NCBI RefSeq assembly: GCF_030268085.1
Contig: NZ_BSDE01000001.1
Location: 558,001-622,000 of the forward strand
Source: Geothrix limicola
GTDB taxonomy: Bacteria > Acidobacteriota > Holophagae > Holophagales > Holophagaceae
Length of the DNA: 64,000 nucleotides
Reading direction: 5' to 3'
The position numbers were made by a program, and so were the translations under genes. Under the pieces are notes generated by a model that saw only the letters and a program-made list of their open reading frames with translations, made no database searches and was not told the DNA's origin. This document shows, one piece after another, positions 49,220-58,847 of the stretch (positions are counted from its first letter, which is position 1; every line of letters starts with the position of its first letter).

Positions 49220-50109
49220 GGCAGCCTGTGATTAGCGCGCTCCTCTTCTGCGCCGCCATGCTGGGCACCCAAGCCCCGGCGGTCAAAGCCCAGGCGCCAG
49301 CAGTCAAGGCTGTGGCCAAGCCTGCCGCGGCGCCCTCCTACGTGCCCGATCTCAAGCTCTGGCACATGGACGTGTCCCCGGATCTGGGCGGCTGGTTCAG
49401 CGACCGCACCGTCAACCTGCGGATCAAGCTGGTGGATCCCAAGGATCCCAACCCGCCCAAGGATGAGGCCCGCCGCTGGAACGACTACGGGGATGAAGGC
49501 GAAGGCGAGGAATCCGAAGGCGGGGAGGATACCCGCACGGCGGCGCAGCTCCGCCAGGCGCGGCTGGCGCGCGAGGCCGAAGTGGCCCGCCAGGCCTGGC
49601 GCCAACGCACCCTGAAGGTGTGGCTCAATGGATCGGCGCTGACCTGGTCGACCCGCGTGGGCTACACAACCAGCGAGGAGATCACGGCCCAGAACGGCGA
49701 GAACCGGCTGGAAATCCTGGAGCCGGAATCCGGCCTCCGGGTGGTGCGCAGTTGGTGGGTGTCCACGGCCCGCACGCGGCTTCGCGTGCTGACCATCCAG
49801 TCCGGCGGCGAATACGTCAGCGGCAACCTGCAGGTGCTGGAACCCGATGGCGCCGTGGCCGAAGGCGGTCGCCGCACCCCTTCTGGCGGCATGCTGCGCT
49901 GGTCGGGGGAGTACACCCACGACACGCCGCCGGCTGGGACCTACACCCTGAAGTGGACGGGCGGCTGGAGGGGTGGCAAGCCCGCGCGCGTCCGTGTGGA
50001 GGCCCTGCTGGACGGTGGCACCGACCAGGAACGTCGCTGGAGCTGGGAGCGCCTGATTCTTCCCGGCGCCGGACCTGTCACGCTGGGTACCTTCGATGTG
50101 GAACCCTAG
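49216..50109 (+). CDS. Exported DUF2135-like protein (YfaP/MagE-like)
   Basis: This 297-residue protein has a signal peptide (MRQPVISALLFCAAMLG) and an Ala/Val/Lys-rich linker with the repeat QAPAVKA. An acidic stretch near 95-105 (GEGEESEGGED) precedes a beta-sandwich-like domain ending in YTHDTPPAGTYTLKWTGGW. Size, export and order match the DUF2135 protein of yfa/mag clusters; the family match is from memory of the cluster. It overlaps the macroglobulin gene by four bases and the next gene by 14. Confidence 0.72.
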   Translation: MRQPVISALLFCAAMLGTQAPAVKAQAPAVKAVAKPAAAPSYVPDLKLWHMDVSPDLGGWFSDRTVNLRIKLVDPKDPNPPKDEARRWNDYGDEGEGEESEGGEDTRTAAQLRQARLAREAEVARQAWRQRTLKVWLNGSALTWSTRVGYTTSEEITAQNGENRLEILEPESGLRVVRSWWVSTARTRLRVLTIQSGGEYVSGNLQVLEPDGAVAEGGRRTPSGGMLRWSGEYTHDTPPAGTYTLKWTGGWRGGKPARVRVEALLDGGTDQERRWSWERLILPGAGPVTLGTFDVEP

Positions 50110-50902
50110 AATCCTCCTTGCACCCGTGTTTGTCGCCCTGTCGCTGGTGGCTCAGGCTGTGCCTGAACCGGCGAAGGCTCCGGCCCTGCTGCCGGGGGAG
50201 GGCTTCGCCATCACCCTGGGCGACGGCGAGGTGAGGGCCTATGGCGAATCCAAGAAGGAGGCCCCCATGGGCAGCCTGGCCAAGCTGGTCTGGTTGCGGC
50301 TGGAGGGCGCCGACTGGGCCAGCCGGAGCGTGCAGTTCAAGTGCACGGGAAAGGCCGGGCCCTATGTCTGCTGGAACCGCGAAGGGCATGGCCGGGTGGA
50401 TCTGGGCAAGGCGCTGCAGGAGAGCTGCAATCTGGCCTTCCTGATGTGGATCGCCGATTCGCAGACGCACTGGAAGCAGGACTACGGCGAGGCCGCGGGC
50501 CGTGTCCGCATGGAGGAGGTCTTCGCGCCGTTCCTCGGGCGGCGCCTGCCTCCGGGTGAAGGCCTGCCCCCCTTGACCGCCGCCTGGGTGGGGGATGGCG
50601 ACCTGCTGCGCACCAGTCCCGAGGCCTTCCTCCGTTGGCTGATGGAGCCGGAGCAGGGCGAGGTGGTGAATTTCGGCGAGCGCTTCCTGGCGGGTACCTG
50701 GGTCGAAGTGAAGGAACTCTTCCACCAGCAGGGATGGTGGTTCAAGACGGGCACGGCGCCCGTGCCCGGCGAACCCACGGCCACCAGCGCCTGGGTGGCG
50801 GGCGGGAAGGGCTCGACGCTCGTGGTGCTACACCTGCCGCGGGGCAAGGGCAAAGCCGATGGCCTGGCGCGCATCCGCGAGATCCTGCGGCTGAAGGGCT
50901 GA
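50096..50902 (+). CDS. Small exported penicillin-binding/beta-lactamase-like protein
   Basis: This 268-residue protein has a signal peptide (about 1-22). It shows the three motifs of serine acyl-transferases in the right order: S60-L-A-K63 (SxxK), S110-C-N112 (SxN) and K217-T218-G219 in WWFKTGTAP. This points to a transpeptidase, carboxypeptidase or class D beta-lactamase fold. Spacing from SxxK to SxN (about 50) and SxN to KTG (about 107) is normal. In the yfa/mag type clusters this position is held by a DUF2300 gene. It overlaps the gene before it by 14 bases and the next by one. Confidence 0.72.
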   Translation: MWNPRILLAPVFVALSLVAQAVPEPAKAPALLPGEGFAITLGDGEVRAYGESKKEAPMGSLAKLVWLRLEGADWASRSVQFKCTGKAGPYVCWNREGHGRVDLGKALQESCNLAFLMWIADSQTHWKQDYGEAAGRVRMEEVFAPFLGRRLPPGEGLPPLTAAWVGDGDLLRTSPEAFLRWLMEPEQGEVVNFGERFLAGTWVEVKELFHQQGWWFKTGTAPVPGEPTATSAWVAGGKGSTLVVLHLPRGKGKADGLARIREILRLKG

Positions 50903-52371
50903 TGCTCCTGCTCGTCGCACCCGCGCCACCCTTCACGCCACCGGTCTTCGAGGGGGACCTGGGTGCCCAGGGCCAGGTGGAAGCGGCGCTTCGATCCGCC
51001 TTCGCGACGACGCTGGCCCAGGGCCCCTGGCCGGCGGGGCCCTGGCGCGTCTTCCTCCATCCGGACGCCGGCTCCTTCGAGCGCGCCACGGGCGCACCCC
51101 CCGCGCGCAGCGGTCAGTGGCTGGGCGACACGCTGCACCTGCGGCCCTGGGACCAGTTGCGCCGCCGCGATCCGGGCGCCGTCCTCCGCCACGAACTCAC
51201 CCACCGGCGTCTGGCCGGGAAGGGCCTGCGCCGCTGGAACGAGGAGGCCCGCTGCCTCTGGGCCGAAGGCCACGCCCGGCCCCCCAAGGCCTGGCCCGCG
51301 CCACCGGCGGTTATGTTGCAGGATCGGCTCGACCGCGCCCTGGCGGGTGGCACCACCCGCGAGCAGGCCTGGGCCTACCGCTGGCTGCGCGCCTGGTTGC
51401 GACGGGAAGTTCTGCCCGTGCCGCCTCAGCACCAGCCACGGGAAACTGAGACCTGGGTGAAAGAGGCCGTGACCCTGGGGGAGACCGTCACCGTGGTCTG
51501 GCCCGCGGAGCGGCTCCGGGGGCCACTCACCGTGAATGGACAACGGTTGTCGCATCGTGTCGGCCGGACCTGGCGCTTCCAGGGACGGGTCCGGTTTTCC
51601 GAAGGGTTTCCGGTGCATGACCTGCGGGGGCAGGTGAGGATCCGCGCCGCGACTCACGGCTGGAGCCTGTCCTGGACGGCTTCCAGGGCCGCGTGGATCG
51701 CCGCCGCCACGGAGGGGGAACTGGGCGCCGAGGCTCCTTACGAGGCGCGCCGTGCGCTGGCAGCGGTGCTGGGGCGCTGGTTGGAGGGGCATCCGAATCA
51801 GCATCCGGGCGGGGTCCTGTGCCCCCTCACCCATTGCGCGGTCGTGCGCGGGCAGGCTTCCGAAGACACGGCCCGGGCGGTTTCGGCGGCGCCCGTTCTC
51901 AACCTGGATCCCCGCTGGGCCTTCTTCACGGGCTCGGCTGGAGGCCATTCCCTCAGCCCGCGAGAGGCCTGGGGCGAGGGACCTTCCGAAACAGGGAGCG
52001 CCGAGTCCGTTCCTGAGGACCGCTGGGCGACCTGGGAGCGGACGCTCAACCCAGCCCAGGTCGCGGCCCTCAAGCGCCGCCTGAAACCGGGACTGAAGCC
52101 CGGACAGGTCGGTCTCAGGCTGGGGGATTCGGGACCATACGCGGTGGAGGATCTGCGTCTGGCCGCCGGACGCTCCTTCGGCTGGACCACCTGGCCCAGC
52201 AACGTCTGCGACGGAGCGCTGCAGGCGGATGGATCGCTCCATCTCAGGGGCCGCGGATGGGGCCACAACGTGGGGCTTTGCCTGGCCAGCGCCCGTTTCC
52301 GCGCCGGGCAGGGCGCCACCGCCGAGCAGATTCTGAGCGAGGCTTTTCCCGCGTCCTGGGGGCGGCCGTGA
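50902..52371 (+). CDS. Peptidase-MA-like plus SpoIID-like two-domain protein
   Basis: The protein has 489 residues. The N-terminal part contains H97-E-L-T-H101 (HExxH zinc motif), followed by RRWNEEARCLWAEG with glutamates 114/115, the spacing of gluzincin peptidases of the MA type. The C-terminal half resembles SpoIID lytic transglycosylases: YEARRALAAVLGRW, CPLTHCAVVRGQ, GSAGGHSLSPREAWG and GRGWGHNVGLCLASARF. A protein that cuts both peptide and glycan parts of the wall is possible. No clear signal peptide is seen at the chosen start, which is odd for such domains. It is the last gene of the macroglobulin cluster. Confidence 0.7.
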   Translation: MLLLVAPAPPFTPPVFEGDLGAQGQVEAALRSAFATTLAQGPWPAGPWRVFLHPDAGSFERATGAPPARSGQWLGDTLHLRPWDQLRRRDPGAVLRHELTHRRLAGKGLRRWNEEARCLWAEGHARPPKAWPAPPAVMLQDRLDRALAGGTTREQAWAYRWLRAWLRREVLPVPPQHQPRETETWVKEAVTLGETVTVVWPAERLRGPLTVNGQRLSHRVGRTWRFQGRVRFSEGFPVHDLRGQVRIRAATHGWSLSWTASRAAWIAAATEGELGAEAPYEARRALAAVLGRWLEGHPNQHPGGVLCPLTHCAVVRGQASEDTARAVSAAPVLNLDPRWAFFTGSAGGHSLSPREAWGEGPSETGSAESVPEDRWATWERTLNPAQVAALKRRLKPGLKPGQVGLRLGDSGPYAVEDLRLAAGRSFGWTTWPSNVCDGALQADGSLHLRGRGWGHNVGLCLASARFRAGQGATAEQILSEAFPASWGRP

Positions 52372-52475
52372 GCTGGTTCGTGTATCTGCTCCGCTGCGGC
52401 GATGACGGGGCCCCCTCCGCGAGGCCATGGGCCGAGTGGGAGCGTCGCGCAGTGCGCGGCGCGATCGGGGGGTAG
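52368..52475 (+). pseudogene. Truncated duplicate 5' end of the GIY-YIG gene
   Basis: GTG 52368 overlaps the stop of the previous gene and opens a 35-residue frame starting SWFVYLLRCGD, the same start as a GIY-YIG nuclease, but it runs into TAG at 52473. The intact gene follows in the same frame from 52479. The repeated part is 52373-52404 against 52529-52560. Confidence 0.75.
52373..52404 (+). repeat. 32-bp direct repeat, copy 1
   Basis: This copy is identical to 52529-52560, 156 bases away (a multiple of three). The stretch between the copies holds a palindrome, CGCGCA and TGCGCG around one base, at 52446-52458. Confidence 0.9.
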
Positions 52476-52478
52476 TCC

Positions 52479-52775
52479 ATGTGCCCTCCGCAGCGGCGCG
52501 AGAAGGACCAGGACGCCCCTCAGGCGGCCTGGTTCGTGTATCTGCTCCGCTGCGGCGATGGCACCCTTTACTGCGGCATCGCGCTCGATGTGGAAGCCCG
52601 TCTGAAGCAGCACGAGGAGGGCAAGGGCGCCAAGTACACGCGGGGCCGCGGGCCGCTTGAGCTGGTGTATCGCGAAAACTGCGGTTCACGCAGCGAGGCC
52701 CTGAAGCGGGAGCGTGCGGTCAAGCGCCTCAGCCGGAAGGCCAAGGAGGCCCTGTGTCTCAGAGGGAAACCATGA
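52479..52775 (+). CDS. GIY-YIG nuclease family protein (UPF0213-like)
   Basis: This 98-residue protein has the GIY-YIG fold elements FVYLLRCGDGTLYCGIALDV and YTRGRGPLELVYRE, with the R-E pair kept, and a C-terminal basic helix RERAVKRLSRKAKEAL. It is of the small stand-alone type with unknown role. The first 19 residues (MCPPQRREKDQDAPQA...) are unusual and come from the inserted stretch; the ancestral start was probably the GTG at 52368. A G-run before ATG 52479 could serve as ribosome site. Its end overlaps the gene on the other strand by 17 bases. Confidence 0.85.
   Translation: MCPPQRREKDQDAPQAAWFVYLLRCGDGTLYCGIALDVEARLKQHEEGKGAKYTRGRGPLELVYRENCGSRSEALKRERAVKRLSRKAKEALCLRGKP
52529..52560 (+). 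repeat. 32-bp direct repeat, copy 2
   Basis: Second copy of the repeat at 52373-52404, here inside the intact GIY-YIG gene and encoding its first core strand. Confidence 0.9.
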
Positions 52776-53538
52776 GGGCCAACCGCACTCCGGGGTGGCG
52801 GCGGTCCAGCAGGTAGTAGCCGTCGAAGTCGTAGTCGATGTAGACGTCATCCCACAGGTACCAGTCATCCACCCAGAATTCGGGCCAGGGATCGACGATG
52901 AGGAACCAGTAGCCCCTGCATCGGAAGCGCGGATAGCCTCCGTAGATCATCGGGCGGCTGCCGATCCGGAAGGTGTGGCGGTCGCCGAAGGTGCGCGCGA
53001 ATTGGGTCTCGGGGATGCGGTATCCGCCGTACCCGCCACGCTGAGTCCAGGTGCGATGCTCGCTCTCCCACCGGTGGGCGCGGTGTTCCTGCCAGGTGGC
53101 GTGGGCCGGCCAGGCGCCCTGCCGCCAGGTCTGACGCGTCTGCCAGGCGCGGGCGGCGTCGAGGTTTCGAGCAGGGGGGACGGCCCTCGCGGAAGGACGC
53201 GGATCCCGGGTGGGGGGCCGGTCGACGGTGCGGGGCCGACCTGCCGGTTCCGGGAATTCAGGCCGCGCCTGCCTCGGGGAGGGCGGGCGTTCAGAAGGCC
53301 GCTCCATCATCCGTGGCGTCTCCCGCAGAGGGGCCGGAGCACGCGGCGTCATGGGATGTGGTTCCTGTCGCCGAGGTTCGGGGCCCCTTTCCTGGGGCGC
53401 GTCGCGATGCGCAGGACGCTCCTGATGCCGCTCGGGCCGGGGATCCTCACGTCGGTGTTCCTGCTGGGCACCCAGGGTGAGTGCGCCGCCCGCGAGGATG
53501 CAGGGGGCCAGGGTGCTGAAAAGACGATGGCGTGTCAT
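52759..53538 (-). CDS. Exported low-complexity protein with Pro/Arg/Glu-rich region
   Basis: This 259-residue protein has a signal peptide (about 1-24). A long Pro/Arg/Glu-rich stretch (residues about 25-125) is likely disordered. The C-terminal domain is rich in Trp, Tyr and Asp (QTWRQGAWPAHATW and WYLWDDVYIDYDFDGYYLLD). It may be a cell-envelope or matrix protein; similar proteins are common in Acidobacteria-like genomes by memory. GGGAGG precedes ATG 53538. The 219-base gap to rpe has an inverted repeat (ACGGCTC/GAGCCGT at 53621-53635) and nothing else seen. Confidence 0.68.
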   Translation of the reverse strand: MTRHRLFSTLAPCILAGGALTLGAQQEHRREDPRPERHQERPAHRDAPQERGPEPRRQEPHPMTPRAPAPLRETPRMMERPSERPPSPRQARPEFPEPAGRPRTVDRPPTRDPRPSARAVPPARNLDAARAWQTRQTWRQGAWPAHATWQEHRAHRWESEHRTWTQRGGYGGYRIPETQFARTFGDRHTFRIGSRPMIYGGYPRFRCRGYWFLIVDPWPEFWVDDWYLWDDVYIDYDFDGYYLLDRRHPGVRLALMVSL

Positions 53539-53757
53539 GGGAGCCTCCCTTGCCAGGCCTTCGTGGTCGCCACCCGTTTAGATGCGACGGGATCCAGGTT
53601 GGTGCCAGCCTCTGCTCACGACGGCTCGGAGCCGTTGCGATTCCAGGGTTTGGACCTCAACGCGCGGGCAGTCACATGGGCCGACGTCCAGAGATCTCGT
53701 CCATTGGGACTAGACCAGGCTCCACCGCAAGATGGCCGCCCGAGGTGGCTTTAGGAT

Positions 53758-54444
53758 TTAGGCCCTGCGGCCCTTGTTCATTTCCCCGAGCAGGCCCGCG
53801 GCGGCGGCCTTGGGATCCTCGGCCTTGAAGAAGGCATTGCCCGCCACCAGCGCGTCGGCGCCCGCGCGCACGAGATCCGCGGCGTTCTTCATGCCCACGC
53901 CGCCATCCACTTCGATGAAGAAGGACACGCCGCGCTCGGTGCGCAGGGCATCGAGCCGCTTCACCTTGTCGAGCACGCGGGGGATGAAGCTCTGGCCACC
54001 GAAGCCGGGGTTCACGCTCATGAGCAGGACGAAGTCGAAGTCGCCGACGAGGTCTACGAGGGTTTCAACAGGCGTGCCCGGATTCAGCACCACGCCCGCC
54101 TTGCCGCCGGCCTGGCGGATGGCGGCCAGGGTGCGATGCAGGTGCGGATCGGCCTCCTGGTGGACGCTCACCCAGTCGGCGCCGGCCTTCACGAAGTCCG
54201 CCGCGTAGCGCAGGGGCTCCACGATCATCAGATGGCAATCCAGAGGCAGAGTGGTGGCCTTGCGCAGGCTCTCCACCACCGGAAGGCCGATGGTGATGTT
54301 GGGCACGAAGCGGCCGTCCATCACGTCCACGTGCACCACCTGGGCGCCCGAGGTCTCGATGACCTTCAGTTCTTCGCCGAGCCGGGTGAAATCAGCCGAA
54401 AGCAGGGAGGGCGCGAGGAGGGGGGAGGCGGGTCTCAGGCTCAT
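53758..54444 (-). CDS. rpe: Ribulose-phosphate 3-epimerase
   Basis: This 228-residue TIM-barrel enzyme converts ribulose 5-phosphate to xylulose 5-phosphate in the pentose phosphate pathway. It has LAPSLLSADFTRLGEE, HVDVMDGRFVPNITIG, DCHLMIVEP, MSVNPGFGGQSFIP and EVDGGVG with the catalytic aspartates. The amidohydrolase gene upstream ends four bases before its start, so the two may be in one transcript. Confidence 0.96.
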   Translation of the reverse strand: MSLRPASPLLAPSLLSADFTRLGEELKVIETSGAQVVHVDVMDGRFVPNITIGLPVVESLRKATTLPLDCHLMIVEPLRYAADFVKAGADWVSVHQEADPHLHRTLAAIRQAGGKAGVVLNPGTPVETLVDLVGDFDFVLLMSVNPGFGGQSFIPRVLDKVKRLDALRTERGVSFFIEVDGGVGMKNAADLVRAGADALVAGNAFFKAEDPKAAAAGLLGEMNKGRRA

Positions 54445-54448
54445 GGCT

Positions 54449-56056
54449 CTAGTGTGCCAGGGCTGCCTCCACCCCGTTCACCCAGAGCCGTCCGGGCCTC
54501 ACCTTGCGGAGGGCCTCGGGGCTGAGGTCGCCGATGGGCACCTGCACCCACAGGAGGTCGGCCACGGCGCCTTTCTGGAGGATGCCGAGCTCCTTGGCGT
54601 GGCCCAGGGCCTTCGCGTTGCCTGCCGTGTAGGCGCGGATGGCCTCGGGCCTGGAGAGGCGCTGATCCGGCAGGAATCCGCCCTGGGGACGGCCCTGCGG
54701 ATCCTGGCGCGTCTCGGCGGCGGCGAGGGCGATGAAGGGATTGGGCGCTTCCACCGGCGCGTCGCTGCCGAAGGCCAGCACGGCGCCCCCGTCGAGAAAG
54801 CGGCGCCATGGGAAGGCTTCGTTCACGCGCTCGGGCCCCAGGCGCGCGGGAGTCCAGGCGTGATCCGACGTGCAGTGGACGGGCTGGACGCTGGCCACCA
54901 CGCCCAGGCTTCCGAAGCGCGCGGCATCCGCGGCGGTGACGACCTGCGCGTGCTCGATGCGCGGCGGCAGAGCGCCCTTGCCACGCTTCATCGCCTTGGC
55001 CAGCAGGTCGAGCGCGGCCCGGTTGGCCGCATCGCCGATGGCGTGGATGGCCGGCTGGTAGCCCGAACGCATGGTGATGGCGGCGTCCGCGGCGACCTTG
55101 TCAGGCTCGGTGACCCAGAGCCCCATGGTGCTGGGTTCGTCCGCATAGGGCGCGAGCAGCCGCGCTCCCCGGCTGCCCAGGGCGCCGTCCAGGTAGAACT
55201 TCACGCCCTGCACCTGGAAGAAGGAGAGCTTCTTGGCGTGAGGCTGCTTCAGCTCCCGGATCATGAGCTTGTGATCGTGGTTCAGGTAGGCGAAGACGCG
55301 GATGGGCAGGGCGCCAGCCGCGGCCAGGCGGCGGTAGGCGGCCAGTTCGGGATCGCCGATGCCCATGTCAGCCACGGCCGTGAAGCCCTCGGCGCGCAGC
55401 GCATCCAGGCCGGCCTTGAGCCGCGATTCCAGTTCGCGATCCGTGGGCGGGGGGATGTGCTTCACCACCAGTTCCATGGCCGCATCGAGCAGGATGCCGC
55501 TGGGGCGTCCGTAGGCATCCTTGAGGATGCGCCCGCCCTTGGGATCGGGTGTGTCGGGGCCGATGCCAGCCAGGGCGAGGGCCGCGGTGTTCACCCAGGC
55601 GGCGTGGCCGTCCACGCGTTCGAGGAAGGCAGGACGTGAGGTGATCGCATCCAGGTCCTGGGCCCTGGGGAAGGCCTTGGTCGGCCACAGGTTCTGATCC
55701 CAGCCCCGGCCCATCAGCCAAGGCTCCTTGGAAGTGTTCGCGCGTTCGCGGATGCGGCCGAGGGTGTCCTGCAGGCTGTCCAGGTTCGTGAGATCGATCT
55801 GGCGTCCGAAGGCGCCCAGGCCGCCCACGTGGGCGTGCCCCTCGATGAAGCCGGGCATCAGAGTGCCGCCCGGAAGCTCGATGTGCTTGGCTTTGGGATG
55901 GGTTTTTTCGAGCGCTTCGAGCGGACCCACGGCGAGGATCTTCCCTCTCTGGATCACCACGGCCTGGCCGTGGCGCGGGCCTTCGGCGGTCCAGACATCG
56001 GCACCGCTGATGATCTGAAGGAGAGCGGGTGGAGGCGGCGGAAGGGGCATGGGCAT
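54449..56056 (-). CDS. Amidohydrolase family 3 (YtcJ-like)
   Basis: The protein has 535 residues with the composite domain of amidohydrolases. Metal ligands are seen in [10 protein letters not shown] and IHAIGDAAN and the aspartate in [27 protein letters not shown] carries the usual lysine. Substrates of such enzymes are varied (N-acyl or formamide-type bonds). ATG 56056 is used; six bases later there is another ATG. No signal peptide, though the start is Pro-rich. The start lies 69 bases from the divergent mutase gene. Confidence 0.9.
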   Translation of the reverse strand: MPMPLPPPPPALLQIISGADVWTAEGPRHGQAVVIQRGKILAVGPLEALEKTHPKAKHIELPGGTLMPGFIEGHAHVGGLGAFGRQIDLTNLDSLQDTLGRIRERANTSKEPWLMGRGWDQNLWPTKAFPRAQDLDAITSRPAFLERVDGHAAWVNTAALALAGIGPDTPDPKGGRILKDAYGRPSGILLDAAMELVVKHIPPPTDRELESRLKAGLDALRAEGFTAVADMGIGDPELAAYRRLAAAGALPIRVFAYLNHDHKLMIRELKQPHAKKLSFFQVQGVKFYLDGALGSRGARLLAPYADEPSTMGLWVTEPDKVAADAAITMRSGYQPAIHAIGDAANRAALDLLAKAMKRGKGALPPRIEHAQVVTAADAARFGSLGVVASVQPVHCTSDHAWTPARLGPERVNEAFPWRRFLDGGAVLAFGSDAPVEAPNPFIALAAAETRQDPQGRPQGGFLPDQRLSRPEAIRAYTAGNAKALGHAKELGILQKGAVADLLWVQVPIGDLSPEALRKVRPGRLWVNGVEAALAH

Positions 56057-56125
56057 CTCGGGAGGAAGGGCCAGTGTAGCGTCCAGGTCACTTCGGGGGA
56101 TAAGGTGGAACCATTCGGAGGCTTC

Positions 56126-57781
<1,656 letters not shown>

Positions 57782-57892
57782 ATTCATGCCATGAATGGCG
57801 TCTTTGCGAAGGGTTCCTTTCCAGGCACCCTTGTTGCAAGACTCCCCCCAACTTCGTCCCGCGCAGCGGGGCGTCATCCCCCAGGAGGCACC

Positions 57893-58144
57893 ATGCGCAT
57901 CGCCACCCTCGTCGCCGCCGCAGCCCTGATCCTCGCCGTTCCCGCCCAGGCCAAGATGCCTTGGGTCAAGAAGGCCCAGGAACTCGGTTTCGCCGATGTC
58001 AAAGAGTGCAAGGCCTGCCACGTCGGAGCCCCCAAGAAGGGCGGCGACATGGCCGAGCGCGGCAAGTTCCTGGTCGACATGAAAGCCAAGAAGAAGGCCG
58101 CCGAAGTGGATCTGGCCTGGCTGAAGGAATACAAGGGCAAGTGA
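57893..58144 (+). CDS. Small monoheme c-type cytochrome (1)
   Basis: This 83-residue protein has a signal peptide cut near AQA-KM (residue 20) and one CxxCH heme site, C39-K-A-C42-H43. The mature protein is very short (63 residues) and lysine-rich, with the recurring phrases KKAQELGFAD and KKAAEVDLAWLKEYKGK. It is a paralogue of the next gene. CAGGAGG lies before ATG 57893. A strong terminator follows, so it is transcribed on its own or with the mutase gene 111 bases upstream. Probably a periplasmic electron carrier. Confidence 0.87.
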   Translation: MRIATLVAAAALILAVPAQAKMPWVKKAQELGFADVKECKACHVGAPKKGGDMAERGKFLVDMKAKKKAAEVDLAWLKEYKGK

Positions 58145-58181
58145 CCCGCCGCCAAGGCCGGAGCACACGCTAAACACCGCA

Positions 58182-58224
58182 CACCGCCCGAGCAGCCCAG
58201 GCTGTCTCGGGCGGTGGTCTTTTC
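58182..58224 (+). terminator. Long hairpin terminator
   Basis: CACCGCCCGAG at 58182-58192 pairs with CTCGGGCGGTG at 58206-58216; inside, CAGCC pairs with GGCTG with a one-base bulge. GTCTTTTC follows. Confidence 0.85.
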
Positions 58225-58371
58225 GGGGGCCTGTCGGGCATCCGTGCTCTGAATCACATGCTGCCGCCTGAGCCCTGGGCGACAGGGAAGGCTGGTAGCC
58301 TCGTGCCCAGAACCCCACATCCATCGTTCCGCGCCCGATCCACCTCGCGGAACCTTCATCCAGGAGATGCC

Positions 58372-58629
58372 ATGCGTATCGCTCCGCTCCTCGCCGCCGC
58401 GGTGCTGTTGCTCGCCGTGCCTGCCCAAGCCAAGATCCCCTTCGTCAAGAAGGCCCAGGAACTCGGCTTCGCCGACTGCAAGAACTGCCAGTACTGCCAC
58501 GTGGACAAGATGCCCAAGAAGGGGGCCTCGGAGAACAACGAGCGCGGCAAGTTCCTCCTCAAGATGAAGACGGACAAGAAGGCTGCCGAAGTGGATGTGG
58601 CCTGGCTCAAGGACTACAAGGGCAAGTGA
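58372..58629 (+). CDS. Small monoheme c-type cytochrome (2)
   Basis: This 85-residue paralogue of the preceding cytochrome is cut near AQA-KI and has the heme site C39-Q-Y-C42-H43. It has an extra cysteine (C36) just before the heme motif. The shared tail (KKAAEVDVAWLKDYKGK) shows duplication. CAGGAG precedes ATG 58372. A hairpin (58650-58675) follows. Likely a soluble periplasmic electron carrier, possibly a partner of the multiheme gene downstream. Confidence 0.87.
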   Translation: MRIAPLLAAAVLLLAVPAQAKIPFVKKAQELGFADCKNCQYCHVDKMPKKGASENNERGKFLLKMKTDKKAAEVDVAWLKDYKGK

Positions 58630-58649
58630 GATGCTGAGACGGCTTGAAC

Positions 58650-58675
58650 GAGGCGCCGGTCCCCACCGGCGCCTC
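58650..58675 (+). terminator. Hairpin after the second mini cytochrome (possible terminator)
   Basis: GAGGCGCCGGT and ACCGGCGCCTC form a perfect 11-bp stem with a CCCC loop. There is no strong T-run, so it may be a weak or Rho-aided end. A second possible small hairpin (AAAGCC/GGCTTT) lies near 58728-58751. Confidence 0.6.
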
Positions 58676-58847
58676 ATGCATTTCAGGGATGGTGCGAATC
58701 CAAGCCCGTGGTCTTGGCCCCGACAACAAAAAGCCTGATCATCCGGGCTTTGAAACTCATTTCCTGCAGATGTCGTGATTGATGTCACCTACACCTAGCC
58801 CATCACAGGTTTGTCAGGCTAGGGTATAGAGGACTGGTGAGGTGGTT

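Noticed and set aside
52776-53757. A plus-strand frame opposite the low-complexity exported protein
   Set aside because: The minus-strand gene has a signal peptide and ribosome site; the plus frame is a repetitive shadow.
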